DNA of 64,000 nucleotides from Bathymodiolus brooksi (lineage: Eukaryota > Mollusca > Bivalvia > Mytilida > Modiolidae), in the NCBI GenBank assembly GCA_963680875.1, contig OY804579.1, positions 57,053,718 through 57,117,717 of the forward strand, given 5' to 3'. Each line of letters begins with the position of its first letter. The first letter of the stretch is position 1. The notes under the pieces are model-generated. The model saw nothing but the letters and a program-made list of their open reading frames with translations. It made no database searches and was not told where the DNA came from. The position numbers and the translations under genes were made by a program. Below, in pieces: positions 21,810-33,596 of this stretch.

Positions 21810-24252
21810 TCGAAAATTTCAATTAGTGTCCGACAATGAAAACAAATAGTTCCTTTTTTAAATATCTTATTAGTGCAAACAAAAGTAAAAAATCTATGAA
21901 AAACAATAACTACTCTTACACTATGAATACATGTATGAAAAATAACTCACTCGTAACCAAACAACGATGATAATTCACTCATGCACTAACATATATTCCT
22001 AAATTACTGGGTTGTTCCGTTTCTCATGAATTATTTTTGATATTCAGAATACAGAGAGCAGTTATGCTGGTACTATAAATAATATGAAGTAAGCTGATGG
22101 TCACAGCCTGTCTGTAGTTGATCTGTGGAATATGTTAAAATGTGTTTTTAAAGATAAGCTTAAAGTTTTTTGGAACCCAATTTACATTTCAAGCAGCTTT
22201 GATATCTTCACATCTTATCGTGTTCTCCAGGAAGGAAATATCATGCACTTTTACTATAATAAATTTAATCTATATTATTACAGAAAGTAAACTCCTTTTA
22301 CATGCTAGAATTTCTGTACTTTATAGAAACATTGAACTGTATCAAAATGATTAGAATAATAAAAAGAAGGCATTAGTAAATCACCATTTGAAATACGGAG
22401 GCAGATTAATAGCTTAAAGAAAATACTAGGGAGAAACAACTTCAGATTTTAAAGTTTTTAAGATCCTCCCCCCTTCCTAAAAGCTTCCTTTCTATATTTT
22501 TTTTTTTCTTACAATGTATACCCACCAATGTAATAAAATTTAAAACTTAAAAAAAACTTATTCATAAAAAGGAATATGGATGCATTTGAGCATGAGAGAA
22601 AATCCCAATTTTAAAATAGTAAGTAAACAGTCCAGTGATGTTATTATCATTAAGCAAAGTAAAATTAGCGGAAATTAGTTTTAAAGTAGTTCTTAAAGTT
22701 TAACAATCTACTATTAATTAGTCAAAGGGATAAATTTCCGTTTGAGATAGGTATACCCATGGCATGTGTGGTGTATACACTAACAAAGCAGGGTTACTTG
22801 TGTGAAAATAAACAACAAATATTTCTAACATAGTTTTAACAACATTCTCGGTGTGTACTCATAACTGCCATATGAATTTCTTAAGTCCTTAGTTAGAAAA
22901 AAAATGTTTTTTTTAGATGTTCTTGATATAAAAAAATAATAATAATAATTAAATAAAATAAAAACAACAAAAATAAAATTGTATTTCTGTATTTACATTC
23001 TCAGTGTGTACTCAATTACTGCCATATGAAATTCTCAAGTTCTTAGGGTAGAATATCTTTTTTTTATATGCTCATGATAAATACTATCAAGCTTTAATTA
23101 ACAGCTACTAGAGTACTTACCATACTGTTATAATGTATCCATAAGTATCCTGATCAAAGTCACATCCTGTTAAAGAAAAAATAACATTCTTACTTTAGTT
23201 TATGTAGCTACAAAACAGAATGTAAAGATGTGTTACCACTTGGATATTTGAGTGGTATGAACCCTTGTATTCTCTGATTAATGTAGATAATATATTTTGG
23301 CTGTAGTCATCTGTCTTGCTTGAGTAGTATTGGATTAGAGGGTCCTGTGTGATGGCAAATCTTTTTAAAAACAGACATTTAGTTCATATATCATAGTTGC
23401 ACCCTATAATCACCGGATAAAAGTCAGAAAAAATAACGAAAGCTGTAAAATAAGTTGATTTACATATGTAAAACTCATTATAGGCTGTCTTCAGGACAGA
23501 CATATAATTTCTCCGGGTTGTCTTTTCAAAATATATCTAACAGTTCAAAAGAGTGTGAGCTGACTGTAAAATGATGGCATGTAAGATGACTTGTTATAGA
23601 GCAAATAAATATATTAGTCTAAAAGATTTTTTTAAAACAATATTCTCAAACAATTTTTGACCATCACTGTTTAAACTTTCTTTTCAAAATCTGAATTCTG
23701 AAGAGGAAAGTGCATATGTACTTTTAAGTTTGGCATAATTCAAGTAAAAATGATTGCACAGTTAGAGAAACATGCATTCAGCTATAATATTGTTCTGGAT
23801 CCATATTTATTGGAAAAGCCATGTGATAAGAAGAAATATAATAAATATCATTAAAACTTAGGTTCATTTTCCTTAGACATACACAATCTTAGTCGATTTT
23901 GGCTATTTTGTTCAGACCTAGCCAGCCCTTTGATTTTATCATTTATTGCTCCAAAGACTTTAAAATTAATTGGCCTTCCAACCTTTTGAACTTGATAAAG
24001 AATATTCTAGAAAGGTGTGGTGTGCACTAAATTGTTTATCAACATTTTAATTTATATTACTGAACTCCAGGACTCCTATAATTACTGGATAAACTTTTAA
24101 TATAAGGAAATTTAAGAGCAGACGACAACCTACACAGATTTAAAACTTAAAATAGATGTCAACTAAAGTTATTGACAATTCTCTTCCTTTGAAACTAAAT
24201 CATTAATACAGGAATTAATCTTAAAAACTACTCTTCTTTTCTTTTAAAAAGA
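21810..24252. other. AT-rich non-coding region with a local duplication
   Basis: A stretch at 22839-22892 ('cggtgtgtactcataact', 'gccatatgaatttc') recurs at 22993-23046, about 154 bases on. The candidate exon at 23121-23166 lies here. No protein-coding gene recognised. Confidence 0.5.
23121..23166 (-). other. Candidate 46-bp internal exon (possible 5' exon of CSGALNACT)
   Basis: On the minus strand the segment is preceded by TTATTTTTTCTTTAACAG, a near-ideal 3' splice site, and followed by GTAAGTACT, a near-ideal 5' splice site. The 46 bases are open in one frame (CDFDQDTYGYIITV), but for so short a segment that means little. It lies upstream of the CSGALNACT coding exon on the same strand, so a non-coding or alternative 5' exon is the simplest reading. 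An exon of an unrelated minus-strand gene, or a chance match, remains possible. Confidence 0.4.
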
Positions 24253-24370
24253 TTTTACATTAAGCAAGACCTGGTAGAAAAAAAATTATGACACAGACAT
24301 AGAGTAGTGGCATATTGACTCTAGAATAAAAATAACTGTTCAAGCCAGATTATTAGTAAGGTAACAGTTG

Positions 24371-24427
24371 GATTATGGTGTTTAACACCACTTTCAACAA
24401 TATTTCAGTTATATCATGACAGTCATT
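24371..24427 (-). repeat. SINE family A, short fragment
   Basis: Tail plus first 45 bases of the body only ('ggattatggtgtttaacacc'). Confidence 0.7.
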
Positions 24428-24445
24428 TTGCATAAATCAAAATTT

Positions 24446-24719
24446 GATTTGATTTGATTTATTGTGTTTAATGCCACTTTCAGCAATATTTCAGCTATAT
24501 CATGGCGACCAGTTTTAGTCGTGGAAGAAGTCAGAGTACCCAGAGAGAATCACCGACCATGGGCAAGCAACTGGTAAACTTTATCACTTGAAGCTGTGAG
24601 TCGAGTGCACCCTTTTTTGTAATTTACAACGCCAGGCGCGAACCCACGCCGTATTGGTGATAGGCTTGTATGAGTTGTTAGGTAATCCAACTACCTAACT
24701 CACTGAGCCACCGGGCCCT
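24446..24719 (-). repeat. SINE family B, full-length copy
   Basis: Shares the 'ttcagcaatatttcagct' body start with family A but has a different head. On the minus strand it begins near 24719 with 'ggtggctcagtgagttag' (A-box-like) followed by 'cgtgggttcgcgcc' (B-box-like), as in a tRNA-derived SINE. The tail is a 'gatttgatttgattt' run rather than the CCTAA-like tail of family A. A second copy is at 31126-31398. Confidence 0.8.
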
Positions 24720-24849
24720 TGCATAAATCAAGACCTGGTAGAAAAATAATATTCTGTCACAGACATAGAGTAGTCAGCATATTGACTCTAGAATAAAGTT
24801 GACTGCTCAATTAGATTATTATTAAGAAATGGTATGGATGCAAATGAGG

Positions 24850-25106
24850 GTTGGTCTATGGTATTTAACGCCATTTTCAACAATATTTCAGTTATATCGT
24901 GGCGGTCAGTTTAATTGGTGGAGGAAACTGGAGTACCCAGTGAAAACCACCAACCTGTCGCAAGTCACTGACAAACTTTATCACATAATGTTGTATCAAG
25001 TACACCTTGCCTGAGCGGGATTCGAACTCACAACGTTAGCGGTGATAGGCACTGATTGCATAGGTAGTTATAAATCCAACTACCGTACGATTACGACCAT
25101 GATGAG
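24850..25106 (-). repeat. SINE family A, full-length copy
   Basis: Complete from tail ('tctatggtatttaacgcc') to tRNA-like head ('ccaactaccgtacgatta'). Flanked by imperfect direct repeats of about 34 bases, longer than the 10-14 bases usual for the SINEs here. Confidence 0.85.
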
Positions 25107-25382
25107 CCCAGATTATTAGTAAGAAATGATATTGATGTAAATGAACACGAGAGATTATCTAAGTTTATACATGTATTACCATATACAAATAATTATGCCT
25201 CCATATTATAGGTTAAAAGTGGTTCTCGACTTTTAACTTTTGGTGGATATCAGTTTCTTCTCATACCAAGTATTTTCTGTATTTCTGCCAGTATGGTATT
25301 TTTGTTTTTTCTTAGATGCAACTGCATTTTTTCCTTCATACAAAAGACAAATGCAGAGAGATCTACAGATGGAGAGACAATT

Positions 25383-25588
25383 TGGTTATGGTTTATGGTG
25401 TTTAATGCCACTTTCAACAATAGCTATATCGTGGCAGTCAGTTTTATTGGTGGAGAAAAACGAAGTACCCGGAGAGAACCACTGACCTGTCGCAAGTCAC
25501 TGACAAACTTTAAAAAAAATCACATAATGTTGTATCAAGTACACCTTGCCTGAGCGGGATTCGAACTCACAACTCTAGTGGTGATAGG
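25383..25588 (-). repeat. SINE family A copy lacking part of the head
   Basis: Body and B-box region ('gcgggattcgaactcacaac') are present; the A-box end is missing beyond 'gtggtgatagg'. A small deletion removes 'atatttc' after 'ttcaacaa'. Confidence 0.8.
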
Positions 25589-25805
25589 ACAATTTGCGTA
25601 TGATACGAAAGAAAAGGAAATGTCTATAGTAGTACCTGTCCTCATGGTCCTACCAAGATGTCAAAAAGTTCAGTAGAATATATTCTTTAATAAATCAGTG
25701 TCAGTGTGTCCAGTTTTTCATGTTTACTCTTGTCAACATATGATGAGCAAGACATATCAAATTGATGAAACAAACAAACAACAAGGGCAACGCAAAGCGT
25801 GGCGC

Positions 25806-26619
25806 ATCCCCTCGCCTAAAAATTTGACCTTTGACCTTGAAAATCAATAGGGTTCCAGATTCTCTTAAGGACTAAGTACGTACCAAGTTTGGTCAAAATC
25901 CATTGAAGGATGTTGATTCTAGAGTGTTCACAAGGATGTTACACGGTAAACAAATTTACCCGGTGATCTTGACCTTTGACCTATGACCTTGAAAATCAAT
26001 AGGGTTCCAGATTTTCTTAAGGACTAAGTATGTACCAAGTTTGGTCAAAATCCATTGAAGGATGTTGATTCTAGAGTGTTCACAAGGATGTTATGCAGTA
26101 AAAAATTATCCGGTGACCTTGATCTTTGACCTTGAAAATCAATAGGGTTTCAGATTCTCTTAAGGACTAAGTACGTACCAAGGTTGGTCAAAATTCATTG
26201 AAGGATGTTGATTCTAGAGTGTTCACAAGGATGTTATGCAGTAAAAAATTATCCGGTGACCTTGATCTTTGACCTTGAAAATCAATAGGGTTTCAGATTC
26301 TCTTAAGGACTAAGTACGTACCAAGGTTGGTCAAAATTCATTGAAGGATGTTGATTCTAGAGTGTTCACATGGATGTTACAGGGTAAAAATTAGATCCTG
26401 TGACCTTGACCTTTGACCTATGACCTTGAAAATCAATAGGGTTCCAGATTCTCTTAAGGACTAAGTATGTACCAAGCTTGGTCAAAATCCATTGAAGGAT
26501 GTTGATTAAAGAGTGTTCACAAGGATGTTACGGAAGGACGGAAGGACGGACGGACGGACAGACGGACGGACAAACGGTAGCGTTACTATATCCCTTCACA
26601 ACTTCGCTGGCGAGGGGAT
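25806..26619. repeat. Five tandem copies of a 143-152-bp block between short inverted ends
   Basis: Units begin 'gaccttgaaaatcaataggg' at 25833, 25985, 26128, 26271 and 26421, each followed by 'ggatgttgattctagagtg'. Units three and four are almost identical. The block ends in a GGAC-rich microsatellite (26531-26575). Left 'atcccctcgcc' (25806) and right 'ggcgaggggat' (26609) are an exact inverted repeat. Similar blocks are familiar from bivalve genomes; no protein is encoded. Confidence 0.85.
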
Positions 26620-28295
26620 AAAAACTTTTTTGTATTTAGATGAACTTTACAGATTCTTAGAGGTCTAATCTATCATCTTCTGACTATGTGTTAAAATAAC
26701 ATTCCGATATACATTTCAAAATACTATATATCAATCTTAATCAATGGCATTTCTACACAAACAGATGGTTTTTCATGATCAACAATATGATGATCAATAG
26801 ATTAAACAGGCACAAGCATTGAAAAAGAAGAACATAAACAGATGGTCAACGAAATAATCAACATTAAAAAAAAACAACACTATCCACTCTAATAGCAAAC
26901 ACCAAATTCTTTAACACAAAAAAAACAATATCATGTGGTGATTGAAATCTTGATCTTTGGGGCAGGTGCAAAAAAACTGATTAATGAAAACCCAACCCTC
27001 CCTTGTTGATTAATTATTATTAAAGAAAACCTAAGGAGCGATCAAGAATGGACAATTCAGAGTCTGAGACACAGGCAACATTGGATACAAGGCACAGAAT
27101 GGAGACAAAGAAAATAAATAAACACAACAAAGAAAAAGAGGAGCAACATGGGACACCACAAAAAAACAATATTTAAAGACTAATATATTTAAGTCAAGAT
27201 TTTGTTTGAATTATGACTATTAAAGTCAACATATTGGTTGAACTATGACATTAAAATCCAGACTTTGACCTGAGGCTATTTTGTTGTTTCCAAATTGCAA
27301 TTTGAAGTCATGATTAAAAAAAATTATTTTATGAGGGATTTGAAATTGTAAGATTAGCTGAGTTTTTACCAAACTGAAGTGACCAATGTTCCTACTTTGT
27401 CATCAGTTTGGTAAACTAATCAGACAATAGGAATTCATGAAGGTGAAGAGGTGTTAGCTGAGGCATAATAACATTATATCTACATTATAGTATCAGTACC
27501 AATTATACCAGTAAATAGACTGGCCAAGACATAAGAATCACCACAAATTATCCCAGACTAATCTTTTGTCATTAGGAGTATATTATCTTAGGTTTTATCT
27601 TCATGCGTGATCTTCTTCTTACAAACTTATGCTGAGGTGCGCAGGACTTGTTCATCATCTAATAAAATTTTACTTTTTTACAATAGGATTGGACAGTAAG
27701 TTATACAAACTTATATGAAGTCCTCTCCTTACAATATATACAGATGAAATAATGACTAGAGTTGATTTAGACCAAATATAATTGGATTATCCATCTTTAA
27801 CTGTCAATTTAACAAAACATTTATTTGCCTGCTGTAACTCTCAGATACATTTCCATGCATTTAAACCACAACTGTATCAGCCTTGATTTCAAATAAAAAA
27901 AAATCACTATTGGACCCCTGTGTAATGCATCACTCAGATAACATATGATTAAAGTTTAGATAGCTGATTGTAAACTGATGTTCATCATTTTTATCCATGA
28001 TCTTATATATAAAATAATGAATCAGTTTGCTTTTTACAAGATTCATTAAATACCAGGAACTGTTAATTTGGCATTAAACAGTATTTCTTCCTGTTAATCA
28101 GATCTGTGAATGTTCTGCTTACTTAATATCAAGTCTGTGTTATATAACTTTACAATGACATCTGTATTAGAACTTCAATCATAGGAACAATTATATAAAT
28201 AGCAGGACCAATACAAGACATATGGGTTGTATTATAGATGGTAAAATGTTGTGTTACACCCCTGTTATTACGAATTTCGGTTAGAATAAAACAGA
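26620..28295. other. AT-rich non-coding region
   Basis: Contains the short frame at 27048-27176. A sequence resembling a nine-base microexon (27680s, 'acaatag' then 'ggacagtaagtt') was not considered convincing. Nothing else recognised. Confidence 0.4.
27048..27176 (+). CDS. Short charged 42-residue frame, probably repeat-derived
   Basis: The frame begins MDNSESETQATLDTRHRMET, continues Lys/Asn/Glu-rich and ends at TAA. Its composition is unlike the chance frames around it. It resembles a short peptide I have seen repeatedly in predicted proteins of bivalves and other animals ('NPE.QATLGTRHR'), which probably reflects a dispersed repeat and not a real gene. I cannot assign a function, and that memory is not a database result. 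Confidence 0.25.
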   Translation: MDNSESETQATLDTRHRMETKKINKHNKEKEEQHGTPQKNNI

Positions 28296-28424
28296 TTTAA
28301 ACCAGAGGTCCGTCCCATGGGATAGAAAAATTATTACTAGAAAAGTGTTTTCCACATTTTAAACCAGAGGTCCTGTGGGTTGGAAAAATTATTACTAGAA
28401 AACTGTTTTCAACATTTTAAACCA
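28296..28424. repeat. Tandem duplication of a 62-bp unit
   Basis: 'tttaaaccagaggtcc' begins units at 28296 and 28358; a third partial start is at 28416. Non-coding. Confidence 0.75.
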
Positions 28425-31125
28425 TATTGGATGTTGATTTTCGAGAATCAAAGGACAGATGCTAAACACAAAAGCTGTAATATACATGTCATGGTACATT
28501 TAAAAGCAGCCATTGTTTTGTATTCAACATTCATAAAAAGTGTTTTTGTTATCTTATTATTATGGTTTCTGATTAATTTCTTTATTTTCTGTGTAAATGA
28601 TATTAACAGCTGTTTTAAACATTGAAAAAAATCTTATAAAACAGTAGAATTCAACTTCGTGGGCATGTTTCATTTGAGAATCAACAATACGCCAAGTTTA
28701 GAAAATTCCACTAACATTGCATACGGTAATAATCCTTTTTTTTAAAGAACTTTATAATTTTATAAAATATTGGTACATCTATATAAAACAAGTCTTTCGT
28801 TTCATTCCATAAGTATGTATAATTATTCATGTATGGTTAAAAAAAAATATGCCAGAAATTTTAAATAAAATCCACATCACAAAAATGTGAGAAGATATTG
28901 CATAAAACAAAATTTTTTCCATAAATAAGCTAAAATCTTTAAAATAAACAACACAAGATGATCTTCTATTCAATTCAAGTTCTTCATGTCCAGTGGCAAA
29001 TATCTCATGCATATTCAAAAGATGAAATCAAGTAGAAGAAACATGGTACAAGCCTTTATATCAAACTGACCCTTATAACAACAAAAATAAAGTGACATAA
29101 GAAGTGAAATTTACAAGTGAGAAACAAACACCTACATGACATCATAACACCCAATATAAACACTATCATTGAGGGATCTACAAAATATACAGCTTGTACA
29201 TTCAAACTTGTATTAGGAGGTCGGTCACATTTGAGACAAAGAAAAGGTGGCCTTATAATACAGGTGACCTCTTAAAAGAGATTCAATTCATGTAAAAATA
29301 TTATGAGGCTCAGAATTCGGAAAATTATAAATAATTCTGTAGGCGAACCATAGATGAGGAATTAATAATATCTTATAAAATGTGAGACTATGAGACTAAT
29401 ATTAAGTATGATAAGATTTAAGTAGAAATACTTGACATAAGACTGCTCTTTTTGAGCATGTAAGGGTGTGAATCTTATATTATCAAGATATACATTGTAA
29501 ATGAAAACTCCACCCATAAAACAAGACAGAACGGCAACATTAAACAATGTTTGCCTTGGACACTGTAATTTCATTCTAAATATGCTACATAACGCATTTA
29601 CATGTTTATATATAGACAATAATAGGCCATTCAAACAAAGTCATTTAAAGTCAACTATAGTATACACATATTGTAATTTATTCAGGGACATGATTGAAAT
29701 CACTTAAAATTCATATTCTCTTACAGAAAATAACTTTAATTAATAATTTATACTATAATTTTCTATTAATATTCATAATTTGAGAATATCACCATTGTTT
29801 ATGAGATACAGAGTGAGACTAAATTATTTATAATTTAGCATTCCCTTTAAATATTTTGAATATTTTTTTTCAATAGATTTTTAGTTCCCAAGTCCCCCCC
29901 CCCCAATAAATTCTGGCCATATACTACTAGTTCATGCATATTTACCTCACTGACCAGTTTAACAGTAGTCCAAATAAAAGATCAGTTCCCAAGTCACCCC
30001 CCTCCCTGTACCCACTACAAAATAAATTCCAGCCATATACTATATCTACATGTATATTTACCTATATAGACCAGTTTAACAGTAGTCCAAATAAAAGTTG
30101 CACTGTTTCTAGGTTTTCTTTAAAGGGTTATTTTCTTTCAAAATATAACTTATAGTGAGACAATAGAAATTAGCATACCTAAATTGCAATAAAAACCATG
30201 CCGTCACTTTTCAAAGATAAATGGCCAGGGAGTTAATATTTTGTCCAAATATGATTAAAAATAATTGGTCTTAATCTCAAAAGTATAAATATCTATTCTA
30301 GTTTTAAAATGTTGTATGTTTAACATATTAAAATGACTTTTTTTCTCAGCTTGAATTGTGAATTTATAAGCCTATCAATATTTAATATAAGGAATTGTGT
30401 ACATAAAATTAATATAAAAATCTGTCAATTAATAAAATATGACTTTTTAATAATGTTTATGAACAAAATACCTTTTTATTCTTCGCAGCATAAATAGTTA
30501 TGTCGTAAATGACATCCATTGTGAAATAGTGTAATATCTCCTCTATATATTTAAAAATAAATATATGCATAGTCTAAAAATACTGGTAACATCAACAATG
30601 TCATAGCTTCCTTGAAGATGGACTTAAAAAATATTTTTTGCAAGTGAACTAACAGTCCTCAAAATGAAAATTTGAATTTACTGGTCTGAATCAAATCCTT
30701 GAATTTATTTTTATATATATTTATTTATAGATCATAAAAAAACTGAAATATGTACTGGTCCGAACCAAGTTTTACTGGTCTTGGTCATTTTGTTGTACTA
30801 CTTTGTGTTTTATTTTCATCCCAAGACTTCACAAATTAAAATACTTTTTCCAATCTGTCTAGGGTTTTGAGATTACTGGTACTCTTCCAATTGTATGACA
30901 TCATAATAAAACAACTTTACTTTTTTTTTTGTCTTTCCCCATTCCCACCAGAGAAGTATGGAGAGTTGGGCTTAAGACGACAAAAATTTATCTTTTGTAG
31001 CAACTAAAATGCACCTACTCTTTTTTTCAGTCTACATAAGGAGTAATTATCATGCAAGAAGCTTGACATCATCTAAACACAGATGGGCAGGTCTGTGGGT
31101 TGGGCCATAGAAACTGTATTTATGG
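28425..31125. other. AT-rich non-coding region with small repeats
   Basis: 29205-29297 is a decayed piece of the TA-flanked 'aggtgacctcttaaaagag' MITE family. 29885-30098 is an imperfect two-copy repeat of about 105 bp, each with 'accagtttaacagtagtcca'. 30652-30800 is an uninterrupted copy of the CAGTCCTC family. No gene recognised. Confidence 0.5.
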
Positions 31126-31398
31126 TTTGATTTAATTTATTGTGTTTTTAGTACCACTTTTAGCAATATTTCAGCTATATCATGGCGACCAGTTTTAGTC
31201 GAGGAAGAAGTCGGAGTACCCGGAGAGAACCACGACCATGGGCAAGCAACTGGTAAACTTTATCACTTGCGGCTGCGAGTCGAGTGCACCTTTTTTGTAA
31301 TTTACAAAGCCGGGAGTGAACCCACGTCATATTGGTGATAGGCTTGTATGAGTTGTTAGGTAATCCAACTACCTCACTCATTGAGCCACCCGGGCCCC
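31126..31398 (-). repeat. SINE family B, full-length copy
   Basis: Close match to 24446-24719, with 'tttagcaatatttcagct', 'gagtacccggagagaacca' and, on the minus strand, the head 'ggtggctcaatgagtgagg' and B-box-like 'gtgggttcactccc'. Confidence 0.8.
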
Positions 31399-31603
31399 TG
31401 TCTTTATGGGGCATCCTTTTTGAGAAGTATATATCATGAACAATAATATATCAAAATGATACTTTTATATGAATTAATTAAAAAGCAAGCTTACTCACTG
31501 TGCATACCCCCCGGTACTTAAATTTATTAAGAAAATTTGAGTTGTCAAGGATGTGTTAAATAATAAATACAACCATAGTGTACATGTAATTTGATTTGGG
31601 TTT

Positions 31604-31652
31604 TGTTTGATTGATACTACTTTCAACAATATAATTGTTATATCATGGCATA
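31604..31652 (-). repeat. SINE family A, decayed fragment
   Basis: Only a diverged piece around 'ctactttcaacaatata' and 'gttatatcatggc'. Confidence 0.4.
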
Positions 31653-31726
31653 TCAATATTGAATATCTAGAGAAAACTTCAAAAATCAAAGCTGAGCTTC
31701 TCAGCTATGACATAAGGTATTAATTA

Positions 31727-31890
31727 CCCTCTAATAAGACCACCCTTCTGAAATGACACACTGGCCTTACAAGAGAAATGGCCTCTCGTGAGGGGGGCAA
31801 TTAAGTATTTTACTATCTCAGTGCATCTGAAATCTGGCCTGATAAGAGGGGTGGCATTTGGTGGGAGTTGTCCTATAAGAGAGGGACTTT
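31727..31890. mobile_element. Unexpanded copy of the 'ggcctctcttgaggg' MITE family
   Basis: Ends 'ccctctaataagacc' and 'cctataagagaggga' are inverted relative to each other. The interior has a single 'ggcctctcgtgagg' unit followed by 'tattttactatctcagtgca'. The same interior flanks the 30-bp minisatellite at 38830-39880. The outer termini are decayed here. Confidence 0.65.
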
Positions 31891-32444
31891 CGTATATAAA
31901 AACTCTCCTTCTAAACTGTCAAAATTCTCCATAAAAATATTAATTTTAGATCTATTAGATAAAACACTACAAGATAAATATTTTTGTTTAAATCGATTTG
32001 CTCTAAAGTATTATGTACAATATTGAACTTATTGTAATTACATACAAATGTACTGGTATTTAATACTTAAAATGTCTCCACAATTGTTTGTTATAAATGT
32101 TATTCAATCTACTTAAGACAGATATATTGAGTGTACTGTTTTACAAACTACAATGTTCTTCATTTACCAAATAATACACTAAATATAAAGCAAAATTGTC
32201 AAAAGTAACTATTTTAGGTACACAAATTTGAAGGACAAGACATAAACAACAATGTAATGAGACATTTATATACATTTTTTCTATGCTAAAATATGTCCAA
32301 CAATGATGGCCATCTTAGATTTCAAATTGATATGAAAAATGACTTATCAAGTATCCATGCATGTCCAGTCTCAGGGGTACAGTGTCAATGGTTTATTACC
32401 CACATTTTTACACTTTTCCCAAAGATTTAAGACTATATCTGATA

Positions 32445-32750
32445 CAGTGAAACCTGTCTAAGCCCAACTTCTTTGGGACTAATGTTTGTGTTCAGAATAG
32501 ACAGGTGCTCGCTTTATACAGGTTAAATTTACAAACATTTCCTACATTGAGGCTTTATTTAAAGTTCAGTTTATACAGGATTCTGGTTAATGCAGCGTTC
32601 GGTTTAGACATGTTTCTGGTTAATGCAGCGTTCGGTTTTGACAGGTTTCTGGTTAATGCAGCATTTGGCTTAGACAGGTTTCTGGTTAATGCAGCTGTCA
32701 GTTTAGACAGGTTTCTGGTTAATGCAGTGGTCGGTTTAGACAGGTTTCAA
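32445..32750. mobile_element. TA-flanked MITE (family 2) expanded by a 33-bp tandem repeat
   Basis: Begins TA/CAGTGAAACCTGTCTAA. The left half matches the complete copy at 38501-38672. From 32582 to 32748 a 33-bp unit ('ctggttaatgcagcgttc' plus 'ggtttagacagg') is repeated five times with increasing divergence. The right terminus has lost its ACTGTA end. An open frame through the repeat (FLVNAAFGLDR units) is a by-product. Confidence 0.75.
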
Positions 32751-32999
32751 ACAAAATATCAAACACTGGATAAAGATACAACAAATGATTATACATGTAC
32801 AGTGTTTTTGACAAGAACATTATATAACATTTTCCCCATAGAGTCATATATTATTATATGTCCATGGTAGATTTCTACATTTATATTGCATGAAGGATGA
32901 CTACCAATTATCTGGTAAAGTTTGAAAAAAAAAACAGTCACAACAAACTTGAGATAAGAACACAACACTTTTATGACAGACTATATTTTTTGGGGGATA

Positions 33000-33320
33000 A
33001 AGTCCCATAACTCTGAAACAATAAAAGTGAAACACGTCAAAAAGTATACAGATCCTTAGACTACCATTCCCGATAATCTGGTGAAGTTATAATACTATCG
33101 GTCTTGGCAAAATGAAGGTTAGTGTGTGAAATTGTTAACAGCAGATTTTTGTTCATGGGATCAAGTCCTATAACTCTGAAATGACAAACAACAAAAGCAT
33201 ATAAACCCTTTGACCCTCATAGAAAATTACTCAAGTCAAGGTGGAGTTAGCAAACAACATATTTACACCAGATAGACAGACAGACTGACAGACTGACAGA
33301 CGGACGGATGGACAACAGTA
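33000..33320. repeat. Degenerate 'cataactctgaaa' tandem block with GACGGACG tail
   Basis: Two diverged units ('agtcccataactctgaaac', 'agtcctataactctgaaat') end in a 'gacagactgacagacgg' microsatellite. It is organised like the block at 25806-26619 but with different sequence. Confidence 0.55.
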
Positions 33321-33416
33321 TTCTATAATACAACCTGACCAAGAAATGCATATAAAATTCTTACTTGAACAGTAAAGTGATAACTCACAGGATCAGAACA
33401 ATAAGAAAGATGAATA

Positions 33417-33594
33417 CAGTCAAACTGTCCATGTGGTCACCTCTATTAAGCAGTCACCTGTATTAAAAGGTCACCTTTTACTTGTCCTGTTATAGAAAAT
33501 TTCATATGAATTGAACCTCTCATAGGGGGTTATTTGTCTTATGAGGCCACTTTTCCTTTCTCCCAAGGGTGACCTCTTAATACAGGTTTGACTG
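33417..33594. mobile_element. TA-flanked MITE, family 1
   Basis: Flanked by TA (33415-33416, 33595-33596). Termini are CAGTCAAACTGTCC and the inverted ACAGGTTTGACTG. The interior carries 'ggtcacctgtattaaaa' and 'gaattgaacctct' blocks and no coding sequence. Inverted ends with TA duplication fit the Tc1/mariner type. Related copies are at 42016-42190 and 54524-54701. Confidence 0.8.
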
Positions 33595-33596
33595 TA

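Larger units (their letters stand above)
24253..25140. repeat. Duplicated segment with SINEs between the copies
   Basis: A block of about 110 bases at 24260-24370 ('caagacctggtagaaaa', 'catattgactctagaata') recurs at 24725-24835. Its end ('attattagtaagaaatga') recurs a third time at 25112-25140. SINE copies (24371-24427, 24446-24719, 24850-25106) fill the intervals. Confidence 0.75.

Noticed and set aside
27660..27700. Nine-base microexon between 'ttacaatag' and 'gtaagtt'
   Set aside because: Splice-like motifs this close are expected by chance in AT-rich DNA and there is no neighbouring exon.
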